A stretch of DNA of 64,000 nt from Cyanobacteria bacterium SIG31. Lineage in GTDB: Bacteria; Cyanobacteriota; Vampirovibrionia; Gastranaerophilales; Gastranaerophilaceae. The position numbers and the translations under genes are program-made. Within the stretch, counting starts at the first letter, position 1; every line of letters starts with the position of its first letter. The stretch covers positions 1 to 64,000 of the forward strand of contig SUTX01000010.1 in assembly GCA_015152465.1 (NCBI GenBank), read 5' to 3'. The notes beneath the pieces are model-generated. The model saw nothing but the letters and a program-made list of their open reading frames with translations. It searched no databases and was not told the origin of the DNA. This document shows positions 7,652 to 16,331 of the stretch, piece after piece.

Positions 7652-9631
7652 TTAATTTCTTAATGATGTCAATATTTTTGAAATGGTATCTTTATCAGCT
7701 TTTCGAGTTAAAAACTGCTTTAGTAGTGCAATCTTTTTCCCCGCTTCTTCGTCTTGTAGAATTGATTCAAGAGGATTTGCAACTTCCGCAGTTTGTTGCT
7801 GTAGTAATTGAGGCAACATCTCATTCTTTTGTGTTGGTAATCCGATTGGTGAAATTAAACCACTTTGAGCCGGCAAAAAAGGAGGTAAACTATTCCCATT
7901 TACCCCACTAAGAAAACGCTCAGGATTATCAACACCTTTTTGCTCAAAATACCAGATAAATATTTCTTCAAGATTAAGATTGATTTTTTGTGCAAATTTC
8001 TCAACAGCTTGGACAAGCATATCAGCTTGTTCTGATTTAAGTGAAGCATTAGAACGGTCAGAATATGTGTATTTGTATTCTGCTTGACGTACAGCGTCAT
8101 CAATTTCTATTAATTCAGGTTGATTTTCTTTATTTAAGAAAACAGTCTCAATTCCAGATTTAAAATCTGCACATAATTTCGCAACTTTTTCAACATTAGG
8201 TAGGATAAAATCTTGATTAATTGTATCAACAAGCATTGAAAGTCTGGTCATTTGTCCTTGGGCTTTTGTATTGATTTCAGTAGCTGTTTTTGGAGAAGTT
8301 GTCTCAACAGAACCTATCATATTAGGGAAAATTCCTGAGACTTCTGCCATCAAATCGTTTAAGAACGAAATGTCATTCAAGAACACTGTAGGATTAAAAT
8401 TCATTTGTTGGAAAGCTGCTGTTGGAGTGAGATTGTCGCCATATTCAATAATCTTACCAGGGTAGAGCTCAATCTCATCTTCATCAAAGAATCCCTCTGG
8501 TGCAAGAAGTGGCGGATTTTCATTTAGAGCTTGTAGATTACATGTTCTATTCACTAAATCTTCTTGGAAATGAGCGAGCGAAAGTATGCAATATAAAGGA
8601 CTAATCCCTCTTTTTGTTTCTGGATCAGTTATGAATGCACCATAAGAAAAAGGGTTTATTAATCTTTCATTTTTTCCAAATTCAACAAGGTATTTTCTTC
8701 CAACAATAACTGCATGCCAGTTTTTTAATACTTCGCCACTTGGAAGCTTTAAATCTCCCCAATGTTCTAAGACTTCAATAGTTGAACCGTTTACAATATC
8801 TTCTAAAATAAAATTAGCGCCAGAACTAGCAGAAATATGTTTAGAATCTGCTGAAGCAACTAACGCAAAGATTTCTTCTTTTTCTTCGTCAGAAAGTTTG
8901 TAATACTGATTGTTTACGATGTCAGTAGGGGTTTTATAAGTTCTATAAATTTTAGGACAAGAATCCCAGTTATCTACTTGTGCTGTATCAAAAACTAAAT
9001 CAGCAGGATTAACTGGGTAGACATACGGATTATCATATATTTTTTTAGTATCAACCCAATAATTTTTACCTTGCTTAATCGCTTCAAGAACTTTAGGCAG
9101 TTTTACAAAATCGCCAGAGAAAAGATTTTGGAAAAATTCAACAGGACGTCTATATTCCTGATAGTTTTTCTTCCAAGCAGTAAAAGATATCAACTCTCCA
9201 AAAAGCAAAGCGTTATCGATAACTTTGTCACAGGTCTTTTGGAAATCCATTTTTTCAAATATGTCCACAAGCATTGCTTTTTGTTTGTTTGACATATTGT
9301 TTGAGTCGTGGTTTTCTCCTGAAACATCGAACATAGAACTAACATTTGCATAAGTATTTCTCCATATAAAAGCTTTTAGTGTTTGATAAAACATAAATGT
9401 TTTACACATTTTAATCTTTGCTTTCCATTTTTTATTCTTATCTCTTAAATATTTAAAATCGTTTTTGAAAAATATTTCATTAGCCAGATTTGAAGCCATA
9501 TCAAGATTAGAGCTCCTTGAAGAATTTAAAGAAGCAAATTTTGATGAAATATTTTTTACTAATAAATTCTTTTGTTCTTCGTTTAAAATTTTAGTTGAAT
9601 CGTCGTTTTCAACAATAAACTCAAATGTCAT
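7652..9631 (-). CDS. Probable phage portal protein
   Basis: A 659-residue protein with AAGGA before its ATG. The length suits portal proteins of podoviruses, which form the dodecameric DNA channel at one capsid vertex. Supporting features are an N-terminal helical region with KKWKAKIKMCKTF, a central RGISPLYCILSLAHFQEDLVNRTCN long-helix region typical of portal stems, then an ETTSPKTATEIN stretch (about residue 445) that portals often carry, and a C-terminal Gln-rich helix (LLQQQTAEVANP). It precedes the scaffold and capsid genes, the standard order. The frame is intact. No large-terminase gene precedes it; the nearby upstream genes are a GNAT-like protein and an M48 protease. Confidence 0.65.
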   Translation of the reverse strand: MTFEFIVENDDSTKILNEEQKNLLVKNISSKFASLNSSRSSNLDMASNLANEIFFKNDFKYLRDKNKKWKAKIKMCKTFMFYQTLKAFIWRNTYANVSSMFDVSGENHDSNNMSNKQKAMLVDIFEKMDFQKTCDKVIDNALLFGELISFTAWKKNYQEYRRPVEFFQNLFSGDFVKLPKVLEAIKQGKNYWVDTKKIYDNPYVYPVNPADLVFDTAQVDNWDSCPKIYRTYKTPTDIVNNQYYKLSDEEKEEIFALVASADSKHISASSGANFILEDIVNGSTIEVLEHWGDLKLPSGEVLKNWHAVIVGRKYLVEFGKNERLINPFSYGAFITDPETKRGISPLYCILSLAHFQEDLVNRTCNLQALNENPPLLAPEGFFDEDEIELYPGKIIEYGDNLTPTAAFQQMNFNPTVFLNDISFLNDLMAEVSGIFPNMIGSVETTSPKTATEINTKAQGQMTRLSMLVDTINQDFILPNVEKVAKLCADFKSGIETVFLNKENQPELIEIDDAVRQAEYKYTYSDRSNASLKSEQADMLVQAVEKFAQKINLNLEEIFIWYFEQKGVDNPERFLSGVNGNSLPPFLPAQSGLISPIGLPTQKNEMLPQLLQQQTAEVANPLESILQDEEAGKKIALLKQFLTRKADKDTISKILTSLRN

Positions 9632-9671
9632 AATTAAAAATTCCTTTCTGCGTAGTCACGCATTTTATGTG

Positions 9672-10052
9672 TTATTTTTTTAATACAAAAAGATTGTCTT
9701 TAACTCGTTTAAAACCGCACCTCAGTAAACAAAAAGCGGAAGCTTTATTCTGAGCTTCCGCATAAATATCTTTGGTGAACCAAGTTGTTGACCAAAATAA
9801 ACAGAAGAGATTTTTGGTTAGAGATTTTCTTTTGGCAAAGCCATTAAGAAAAAGTTTTTTGTTATGTACAAAATAGTAAATTGCACCTAGAACTTTTCCC
9901 TCACTTATAAAGAGGTAAAAAAGAGTGTTATTTTTAATAAAGTTAAAGGAGTTATCGTCACATATTTTACTTTGATTCTCTTCGTATAAAGCTTTTATTT
10001 CTTTTTCATATTTTTTAAAATCAGGATTTTGTGGTATCAAAACTTGTATCAT
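9672..10052 (-). CDS. GNAT-like acetyltransferase-fold protein of the phage block
   Basis: A 126-residue protein starting at the ATG at 10052, with GGGAGA seven bases upstream; the 10073 start is TTG and would overlap no better signal. The order of a helix, an ISEGKVLGAIYYFV beta hairpin, a central strand (LFLNGFAKR) and the late ASAFCLLRCGFKRV motif fits a GNAT N-acetyltransferase fold, where the last motif lies next to the acyl-CoA site. The usual R/Q-x-x-G-x-G/A pyrophosphate loop is not clear, so activity is doubtful. It lies directly upstream of the portal gene in the same orientation. GNAT-like proteins do occur in podovirus head modules; here that is context, not proof. Confidence 0.5.
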   Translation of the reverse strand: MIQVLIPQNPDFKKYEKEIKALYEENQSKICDDNSFNFIKNNTLFYLFISEGKVLGAIYYFVHNKKLFLNGFAKRKSLTKNLFCLFWSTTWFTKDIYAEAQNKASAFCLLRCGFKRVKDNLFVLKK

Positions 10053-10080
10053 AAATTCTCCCAGTTTTTTCAATGAAAAA

Positions 10081-10098
10081 GGCCCTCCTTAGAGGACC
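10081..10098 (-). terminator. Terminator after the M48 protease gene
   Basis: On the minus strand a 7-bp stem GGTCCTC/GAGGGCC (one G-U pair) with loop TAAG is followed by TTTTT. It lies 26 bases beyond the protease stop codon and separates that gene from the GNAT-like and portal genes. Confidence 0.75.
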
Positions 10099-10123
10099 TC
10101 TCAATATTATAAATTTTTGTCTT

Positions 10124-11374
10124 TTATAGAGCTAAAACTTGTTCTTTTACATGCTCATTATCTGGCGCTAGCCTTTTTGCGTAACTAGCAAATTCCCTTG
10201 CCGCATCTATATCAGAATCTTTTTTGCTTTGTTGATATAAATATTCATAAGCATAAGAAGTGTATAGATATACAACATAATTTGTTTTATTTAATTTTAG
10301 ATAATTTTTAAAATAACTTACTGCAGAATCGAATTCTCCGTTAAGATAAGACATATAGCCAAATCTCAAGTAAAGTTCTTCTTCTGTTTCAGGTTTGTAA
10401 TATGATGATTCAGGTTTTTTAGAATCTCTCACTAACACAATAGAATGTCTATTAGAAGACCTCTCACATTTTATAACATTAGAATTATAGATATTGTATC
10501 GGCCTTGTTTTACCCATTCATCGGTCAAAAAGTATTTAATATTATCTTCGTAACTTTTGATACGGTATTCAGGTTTTGGATGAGTACTGTATCTATCAGA
10601 AGCATTACCTAATGTATTAAGAAAAGAAATAAGTTCTTTAGCTTTTTGTAAATCATAACCAGCTCTTGCAATTAATTTTGCACCCTCAGCATCAGCTGCA
10701 AGTTCCATTTTTCTAGATTCACTTAAATATTTTTTCCCTGAATACAAATGCATCCAATAGTTATCAACTCTTTCTGCTCTAGCAATACCTTCTCTTAATT
10801 CTTCTTTTCGTGCATAATGACCTAATATTGAATGAGCAAGTTCATGACCAATCATTAATGCTAAAGCATCTTCATTATTTGATAATGTATCAAGCGCACC
10901 AGCATTTACTATTATACAGTTAGTTTGAGCAGAATATGCATTAAAATCCGCAGTAGAATCAATAACTAAACGCCAATTAATAAAATCTAAATTATTTGCC
11001 CTTATTACACGTTCAGCAATTCGATATACTTTATAAAAATCCTCAGAGTATGCTTGAACATTATAATTATCAACTTTTCTACTAGCTAAAAAAGCTTTTA
11101 TCGCATTGTATGAAATCTCATCTTTTGTTTTTTTTGCTTGATATTGTGCATTTGTAATAGTTTGATATCCGTCTAATTTTATTAGTTTAGGGTCTTTAAT
11201 ACTTACTGATTTGCTAGTTTCTATTTCAGGCGCATAACTTTCAAAATAGTTTTTAGTCGCACTATATTTATGCGATTTTTTCATTTCTTGAATATGTAAT
11301 TTAGCATAATCTTTTGCTTCAACTCCAGTATGAACTAAAATACATACCAAACAAAAAGCTATAATCCTTTTCAT
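10124..11374 (-). CDS. Exported M48-family zinc metalloprotease with TPR tail
   Basis: A 416-residue protein with GGAGG before the ATG and a signal peptide (about residues 1-20, MKRIIAFCLVCILVHTGVEA). HELAH (residues 177-181) is the HExxH zinc site, and MELAADAEGAKL downstream gives the third Glu ligand seen in M48 peptidases such as BepA/YfgC-type proteins. The last 110 residues form TPR-like helices (YLRFGYMSYLNGEFDSAVSYF), the BepA arrangement. In that family the enzyme degrades misfolded outer-membrane proteins in the periplasm. It occupies the position where a large terminase would be expected in the phage block and has its own terminator, so it is probably a chromosomal-type insertion. 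Confidence 0.85.
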   Translation of the reverse strand: MKRIIAFCLVCILVHTGVEAKDYAKLHIQEMKKSHKYSATKNYFESYAPEIETSKSVSIKDPKLIKLDGYQTITNAQYQAKKTKDEISYNAIKAFLASRKVDNYNVQAYSEDFYKVYRIAERVIRANNLDFINWRLVIDSTADFNAYSAQTNCIIVNAGALDTLSNNEDALALMIGHELAHSILGHYARKEELREGIARAERVDNYWMHLYSGKKYLSESRKMELAADAEGAKLIARAGYDLQKAKELISFLNTLGNASDRYSTHPKPEYRIKSYEDNIKYFLTDEWVKQGRYNIYNSNVIKCERSSNRHSIVLVRDSKKPESSYYKPETEEELYLRFGYMSYLNGEFDSAVSYFKNYLKLNKTNYVVYLYTSYAYEYLYQQSKKDSDIDAAREFASYAKRLAPDNEHVKEQVLAL

Positions 11375-11425
11375 ATATCCTCCAATTTACAAGTAAAGGA
11401 TAACACTTTTTAGGGTAAAAAACAA

Positions 11426-11737
11426 CTATATTTTATCTTCTGATAGCCCCTCAATAATATTTATTTGAGGACTTGTATCCTCAAATTCTTCTTCATCTAA
11501 ACCTAAAGCAATACGCTGACCTTTTTGAACTTTAATTATTGAAGAAATCAAAAAATCCAGCGTCGCTATCGAATTTTTAGGCATTTCTAAAAATTCAACA
11601 TCAGCACGAGTTAGTTCCTTTGAATACTCCTCAAGAATATAACCTAAATTTTCCAAAACTTTATCATAATAATCAATGTGTTTTTGGTTAACATTTTGTT
11701 TTTTTATTTGAAATTTTTCGTCTTTTTCTTTTGTCAT
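11426..11737 (-). CDS. Small phage-block protein, possible small terminase subunit
   Basis: A 103-residue protein with AGGA before its ATG. It is helical and charged, with a basic N-terminus (MTKEKDEKFQIKKQN), a long central amphipathic region (YYDKVLENLGYILEEYSKEL) and an acidic tail (LGLDEEEFEDTSPQINIIEG). Position at the promoter-proximal end of the structural genes, size and charge layout are compatible with a phage small terminase subunit. There is no recognisable DNA-binding helix-turn-helix, so this is only a positional suggestion. An inverted repeat lies just upstream. Confidence 0.4.
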   Translation of the reverse strand: MTKEKDEKFQIKKQNVNQKHIDYYDKVLENLGYILEEYSKELTRADVEFLEMPKNSIATLDFLISSIIKVQKGQRIALGLDEEEFEDTSPQINIIEGLSEDKI

Positions 11738-11754
11738 AAAAGTCCTAAAAAAAT

Positions 11755-11810
11755 GGCGGGAATTAGAGGAGTAGTGTAATCGAGAGAAAGGTGAAATAAC
11801 AATTCCCGCC
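11755..11810. repeat. 10-bp inverted repeat with 36-base spacer
   Basis: GGCGGGAATT (11755-11764) and AATTCCCGCC (11801-11810) are perfectly complementary. The element lies in the leader between two minus-strand genes, 18 bases upstream of the start at 11737. It could be an operator or a stem-loop in the mRNA leader. There is no T-run on the minus strand immediately after it. Confidence 0.55.
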
Positions 11811-11828
11811 TTAAGGGTTTATAGTGTG

Positions 11829-12200
11829 TTATATAGTTTTAATAATTTCTTTATTTCCATAAAAATCATATGCATATTGCCAAATTTTTTCTTTGCCATT
11901 TAATTTTACAGATTTATTCACTCCATATTTCCAACCATATGGTTTCGATTTACATCTCAAGTAATTACATTGGCGCATTGAATATGAAATTTGATCTCTT
12001 AATTTCAACATTAGTTCATTTGCCTCAAAACCGCTTGCCCTAAATCTTTCCACTACGCCATCAAAACGAATTTCAATTAACTCTGCAACCGGCTTTTTAC
12101 AAATTGGGCAAAAACCAATTGAAAGCTTTCTTGTTGTAAAAAGATTTGTCTCTTCAAGATAATAAATGTCATCCGCTTTGAATTCACAGCAATGACGCAT
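11829..12200 (-). CDS. Cysteine-rich protein with a CPxC motif, probable zinc finger
   Basis: A 123-residue protein with GGAGG before its ATG. The N-terminus has HCCEF, then FCPICKKP near residue 30, and CNYLRCKSKPYGWKYG later, giving two Cys pairs that could bind zinc. The sequence ends in a plain basic-aromatic region (KIWQYAYDF). It is the first gene of the leftward block and is separated from the next gene by the inverted repeat at 11755-11810. It may be a regulator or a small phage accessory protein. I do not recognise the family. Confidence 0.55.
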   Translation of the reverse strand: MRHCCEFKADDIYYLEETNLFTTRKLSIGFCPICKKPVAELIEIRFDGVVERFRASGFEANELMLKLRDQISYSMRQCNYLRCKSKPYGWKYGVNKSVKLNGKEKIWQYAYDFYGNKEIIKTI

Positions 12201-12423
12201 TCAAACCTCCTATATACCTAAATAGGTCGTAATTATTCCTGTACTCGGGGAATGACTTCGCCTACGCAGTAAAAACTTTGTTTTGAAATCAAGTACAAAA
12301 ATATATTACCTCTTTTTTATTTTTTACTTATTCTTTGTAACAAGTTATTTACATCTAAACCTAAAATATAGTATTAAAGGAGTTTTTTTGAGTTAAAATT
12401 AAAAAAAAAGAGAGGATTTGCTA

Positions 12424-13395
12424 ATGAAAGCTATTGTTTTTGACAATGAATTAAAACTAGATAATAATTACCCAAAACCCACACCTCATAAAGGGGAAGC
12501 CTTAATAAAAATCAAACTTGCAGGCATTTGTAACACTGATTATGAAATAACAAAAGGTTATATGGGCTACAATGGTATCCTTGGGCATGAATTTGTAGGT
12601 GTTGTCGAAGACGTAAATAGTGAAAACAGCGAAGATAAAAAATGGATAGGAAAACGAGTTGTCGCTGAAATAAGCTGGGGATGCAATGATCCTAATTGTG
12701 AATGGTGTGCAAAAAAGAATTATCGTCATTGTCCAAATCGCCACACTATTGGAATATGGAAAAAAGATGGATGTATGGCTGAATATTTAACCGTTCCAAC
12801 AAATATACTCTTTGAGGTGCCTGAAAATGTCACAGACAAACAAGCTGTGTTTGTTGAACCACTTGCTGCAGCTTGTGAAATACTTGAACAACTTCATATT
12901 GAGCCTACTTCGAAAGTTTTAGTTCTTGGAGATGGGAAACTAGGATTGACAACAGCTTTAACGCTTAATGCATATAATTTAGACGTATTACTTGTTGGAA
13001 AACATCAGAATAAACTTGATATCGCTAAAGCTCAAGGTGTTAAAACAGAGTTATTAGAAAACTTCAATACCGAACAGTATGATGTTGTAGTAGAAGCGAC
13101 AGGTTCTGCTAGCGGTTTTGAAATGTCTATGGCATTAACAAAACCTCGAGGGACTTTAGTTCTTAAAAGTACAGTAGCTACAGGAAAAGAACTAAACTTA
13201 GCCCCTATTGTCATAAATGAAATAACAGTATTAGGATCACGTTGTGGTCAATTCGGCCCAGCTTTAAGATTATTGGAAAATAAAAGAATAGACTTTACTC
13301 CTTTTATAAGCGGAATTTATACAATTGATAAAGCAATTGATGCTTTTGAAGCAAACAAATCAAAAGAAAATCTTAAAATATTAATAAAAATATAA
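12424..13395 (+). CDS. Zinc-dependent medium-chain alcohol dehydrogenase
   Basis: A 323-residue MDR-family NAD(P)-dependent dehydrogenase. The ATG at 12424 has GAGGA at good spacing; TTG 12418 does not. Catalytic zinc ligands are visible in AGICNTDYE (Cys) and GHEFVG (His-Glu). The structural zinc site is a four-Cys cluster within CNDPNCEWCAKKNYRHC, and the Rossmann segment VLVLGDGKLGLTTAL follows. The substrate is not evident: the nearest named families by layout are sorbitol, threonine and short-chain alcohol dehydrogenases. It is convergent with deoC, which ends nine bases away, and stands alone on the plus strand next to the phage-derived block. Confidence 0.85.
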   Translation: MKAIVFDNELKLDNNYPKPTPHKGEALIKIKLAGICNTDYEITKGYMGYNGILGHEFVGVVEDVNSENSEDKKWIGKRVVAEISWGCNDPNCEWCAKKNYRHCPNRHTIGIWKKDGCMAEYLTVPTNILFEVPENVTDKQAVFVEPLAAACEILEQLHIEPTSKVLVLGDGKLGLTTALTLNAYNLDVLLVGKHQNKLDIAKAQGVKTELLENFNTEQYDVVVEATGSASGFEMSMALTKPRGTLVLKSTVATGKELNLAPIVINEITVLGSRCGQFGPALRLLENKRIDFTPFISGIYTIDKAIDAFEANKSKENLKILIKI

Positions 13396-13403
13396 TTAGA
13401 CGA

Positions 13404-14051
13404 CTAAGAACAGATTTTTACTCCAGAACTTGTTCCTATTCTTGTCGCACCAGCTTCAATCATAGCTAAAGCTGTTTCTTTGTCACGGACTCCTCCTGAT
13501 GCCTTAACGCCAAGCCCTGCGTTTTTTACGGTTTCATACATTAATTTTACATCTTCAACTTTCGCTCCAACACCATTTTTTACAAAACCTGTTGATGTTT
13601 TTACAAAGTCTGCACCAGCTTGCACGCATAAATTAGAAGCCGTCCTGATTTCATCTTGTGACAATAAATCTGTTTCTAAAATAACTTTTAAATTTCGCCC
13701 CTGACAAGCGCCTTTTACCGCTGATATATCATTTACTATATAATCAAAATCTCCATCTTTAAGCTTTCCGGAATTTATAACCATATCAATTTCATCAGCA
13801 CCGTTTTTTATTGCATCAATAGTTTCTAAAACTTTTGACTCAGTTGTACTTTGCCCTAAAGGAAAACCTACAACTGTAACTATTTTTATATCCGTACCTT
13901 TAAGATATTCTGCAGCTAATTTAACATTTACTGGATTAACGCAAACACCTAAAAAGTTATATTCTTTTGCTTCATCAAAAAGCTTCACTAATTCAACTTT
14001 TGTGGCATCTTGTTTTAATAAAGTATGTTCTATATATTTGTTCATTTCCAT
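13404..14051 (-). CDS. deoC: Deoxyribose-phosphate aldolase
   Basis: A 215-residue class I aldolase that cleaves 2-deoxyribose-5-phosphate to acetaldehyde and glyceraldehyde-3-phosphate in deoxynucleoside breakdown. [11 protein letters not shown] at the start, GFPLGQ, the Schiff-base lysine in FVKTSTGF and the second lysine in [10 protein letters not shown] are all present, so the active site looks complete. GAGGG lies before the ATG at 14051, inside the end of uppP, which points to co-transcription in the uppP-deoC direction. The acetaldehyde product could in principle feed the neighbouring alcohol dehydrogenase, but that gene is convergent and the link is only a suggestion. Confidence 0.95.
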   Translation of the reverse strand: MEMNKYIEHTLLKQDATKVELVKLFDEAKEYNFLGVCVNPVNVKLAAEYLKGTDIKIVTVVGFPLGQSTTESKVLETIDAIKNGADEIDMVINSGKLKDGDFDYIVNDISAVKGACQGRNLKVILETDLLSQDEIRTASNLCVQAGADFVKTSTGFVKNGVGAKVEDVKLMYETVKNAGLGVKASGGVRDKETALAMIEAGATRIGTSSGVKICS

Positions 14052-14054
14052 AAT

Positions 14055-14897
14055 TTACCCTCTTCCTATAAAAAATATAAAAGCAAATATTCCCATTAAC
14101 AAACAATAATATCCAAACACTGCTAACGAAAATTTTGATAAAAACTTCATAAAATATTTAATACACACATATCCAACAACAGCAGAAACAATAGTTCCCA
14201 CAATTATTGCAATCCAATTATATGTTAGAACTTCATTTAAATCCAATTTTATTAATGGATAAAGCATTGAAGCACCTAGTATAATTGGAATCGATAATAG
14301 AAAAGAATATCTTGCAGCAGATGTTCTATCCATTCCGGAAAGCAAACCCGTCGCAATAGTTAATCCTGAGCGAGAGAAGCCAGGTAATGCAGCAAAGCCT
14401 TGCGCTATAGCCATTAATACAGAGCTTTTTAACGTAACTTCCTTTTTATCAGTCATTTTTTTAGCTAAATATTCACTAAATAACAATAAACCACCAGTAA
14501 AAATCAGCAAAAGACCAACAACTGCCGGATTAAAGACCAAATCACCAGCAACCTCGTTCAATGGATATGCAATCAGCATTGTCACAAACGTACCTATGAC
14601 AATATACACACCTGCCTTAAAGTCAGGATTATCATATTTTTTATTTTTCATACCAAAATATAATGCTTTAATAATCTTCCAAATATCTCTTCTAAAGAAA
14701 ATTAAAACAGCAATTAACGTACCTAAATGTAGCATTATATCAAGAAAAATTTCTTGATTAGATTCTTGAACAATTTCTAATCCTTTGAAAACCTTGTAAA
14801 AATTAGAAGTAAAAACAAGATGTGCTGAGCTAGAAATTGGTAAAAATTCACTAAGCCCCTGTACTATTCCCATCAAAACTGATTGTATTAAATGCAT
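14055..14897 (-). CDS. uppP: Undecaprenyl-diphosphate phosphatase
   Basis: A 280-residue integral membrane protein (about eight helices) that dephosphorylates undecaprenyl pyrophosphate to recycle the lipid carrier for peptidoglycan and glycan synthesis; members also confer bacitracin resistance. The family motifs are complete: GLSEFLPISSSAHL near the N-terminus and PGFSRSG in the second half. I prefer the ATG at 14897 because the GAGGGG site then has eight bases of spacing. The ATG at 14903 overlaps the queD stop as TAATG and would add two residues. It is followed closely by deoC. Confidence 0.95.
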   Translation of the reverse strand: MHLIQSVLMGIVQGLSEFLPISSSAHLVFTSNFYKVFKGLEIVQESNQEIFLDIMLHLGTLIAVLIFFRRDIWKIIKALYFGMKNKKYDNPDFKAGVYIVIGTFVTMLIAYPLNEVAGDLVFNPAVVGLLLIFTGGLLLFSEYLAKKMTDKKEVTLKSSVLMAIAQGFAALPGFSRSGLTIATGLLSGMDRTSAARYSFLLSIPIILGASMLYPLIKLDLNEVLTYNWIAIIVGTIVSAVVGYVCIKYFMKFLSKFSLAVFGYYCLLMGIFAFIFFIGRG

Positions 14898-14902
14898 TAA
14901 CA

Positions 14903-15262
14903 TTACCCCTCATAATAAGATGCACAACTAGTAGGAGTTTCCCATACGGAAATTTTACTCACTAACGGGATCCTTTCTTTTAGCTGATTATATATGAACA
15001 TTGAAATCATTTCACTACTTGGGCTTTCACCTCTAAAATAAGATAATTCATTAATATCTTTATGATCTAATAAATCAAGAACAGCTTTTAATTCTTTTTT
15101 TAGTACTTTATAATCAACTAAAATATTACTTTTATCTAATGTTTCACCTTGTACATAAGCTTCAACAAGCCAATTATGCCCATGTTGATTTTCACACTCT
15201 CCCTCATAATTCAACAAATGATGAGCTGCAGCAAAATACATCTGAGCTTTTAATTCAAACAT
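14903..15262 (-). CDS. queD: 6-carboxytetrahydropterin synthase
   Basis: A 119-residue enzyme of the queuosine pathway that converts dihydroneopterin triphosphate to 6-carboxy-5,6,7,8-tetrahydropterin. Zinc ligands are visible as AAAHHLLN (His) and CENQHGHNW (His-x-His), with the catalytic Cys in the latter, and the late DHKDINEL and SSEMISMF motifs are typical. Length is normal for the family. It is preceded by the uridine kinase-like gene 18 bases upstream and overlaps uppP, so the three are probably transcribed together. No preQ1-type riboswitch was seen in the short upstream gap. Confidence 0.93.
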   Translation of the reverse strand: MFELKAQMYFAAAHHLLNYEGECENQHGHNWLVEAYVQGETLDKSNILVDYKVLKKELKAVLDLLDHKDINELSYFRGESPSSEMISMFIYNQLKERIPLVSKISVWETPTSCASYYEG

Positions 15263-15280
15263 TTTTTCTCCCCTCTGAAA

Positions 15281-16117
15281 TTATTTACAAATTTCACCAA
15301 GTCTTTTTAATATTTTATCCGTAATTACTTTTATGTATTCTTTATCAACCATACCATTTATAATACAATCAGCAATTTGGTATGTTGGTCTTATATATTG
15401 TTGTGCGGTTTCATTTACATTCTTAAACTGCAAATCAGCTGCTTCCCCTGTTTTTCCTCTCGAAACAGCTCGTTTATACCAACGCTCTTTTATAACATCA
15501 AGAGGAGTAAACACATAAACCTTAACATCCATGACGTCACGAATTTCTTCATTTAAAACATAAAGCCCCTCGGTCAAAACAACCTTTGCTGGCTTTTTAA
15601 CTTCACCATCAGGATTAGACACACACGTTACAAAATCATATCGAGGAGAAACAATTGTTTCATTATTCTTTAATGCAATCAAATGTTCTTTCATTAAAGA
15701 TAAATTTATAACCTCAGGTGTATCAAAACTAAATCCAGTTTTAAACAAAGCATCATAGCTGCCCGCTTCTTGTAACTCTCGTGATGTATCCTTATAATAA
15801 TCATCTTGACGGATTACTGTATATATACCTTCTTTTTTCTCTCTTACAACTGCTTCAATAGTATTATCTACGAAAACTGTTTTACCAGAGGCACTTTCAC
15901 CTGTTATACCAATCAAGAAAGTTTTCTTTTTCTCTTGCACAACCTTTCGAGCTATATTCATTATAAAATCATCTGCTACACGCAAAAATAAAGGTTGTTC
16001 TTGTTTTTTATCTTCTTCCAGAATCTCTTTTAATGAATCAACAATAGTTGTAATTAATTCCATATCAAGTCTGCTTGAATAAAAATTGTAATTTGTGAGC
16101 TCGAAAGTTTCCATCAT
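15281..16117 (-). CDS. Uridine kinase-like P-loop kinase
   Basis: A 278-residue protein of the uridine kinase/phosphoribulokinase group. A helical N-terminal extension of about 65 residues precedes the Walker A loop GITGESASGKT. QDDYYKD follows in the position of the nucleoside-binding motif of uridine kinases, and VVLTEGLYVL is the Walker B-like strand. The best guess is phosphorylation of uridine or cytidine, but the N-terminal extension is unlike ordinary Udk and could mean a different small-molecule substrate. AAGGA lies before the ATG. It is the first gene of a likely operon with queD, uppP and deoC. Confidence 0.8.
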   Translation of the reverse strand: MMETFELTNYNFYSSRLDMELITTIVDSLKEILEEDKKQEQPLFLRVADDFIMNIARKVVQEKKKTFLIGITGESASGKTVFVDNTIEAVVREKKEGIYTVIRQDDYYKDTSRELQEAGSYDALFKTGFSFDTPEVINLSLMKEHLIALKNNETIVSPRYDFVTCVSNPDGEVKKPAKVVLTEGLYVLNEEIRDVMDVKVYVFTPLDVIKERWYKRAVSRGKTGEAADLQFKNVNETAQQYIRPTYQIADCIINGMVDKEYIKVITDKILKRLGEICK

Positions 16118-16331
16118 GTATACATCCTTAATCCGTCATAAATATTGTATAGTAAATCGCAAAAAAAATCTCGTATTTTACCTTAATTTGTAACGAAAAA
16201 TTTACCATTTAATTTTTTTGAAAATATTTTAACAAATGTTAACAAAAATCACCTAAAATCATGTTTTTAGGCAATTTTTTTTAAAAAAAATACTTTAATA
16301 TATTAGTTAGGTTTTATAAAGGTAGATTATT

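Noticed and set aside
12241..12330. Possible gene or RNA in the gap between the phage block and the dehydrogenase
   Set aside because: No frame of useful size, no cloverleaf and no clear hairpin; I see nothing supportable in 12201-12423 except AT-rich spacer.
150..12400. Direct repeats that would mark prophage attachment sites
   Set aside because: I compared the two flanks (64-253 and 12201-12423) and saw only a short AT-rich match (AAAAATATATT), which is expected by chance in this DNA.
16252..16271. CCTAAAA/TTTTAGG hairpin followed by T residues
   Set aside because: It lies between divergent genes, where a terminator has no transcript to stop, and the stem has only two G-C pairs; it may be chance or a weak regulatory structure.
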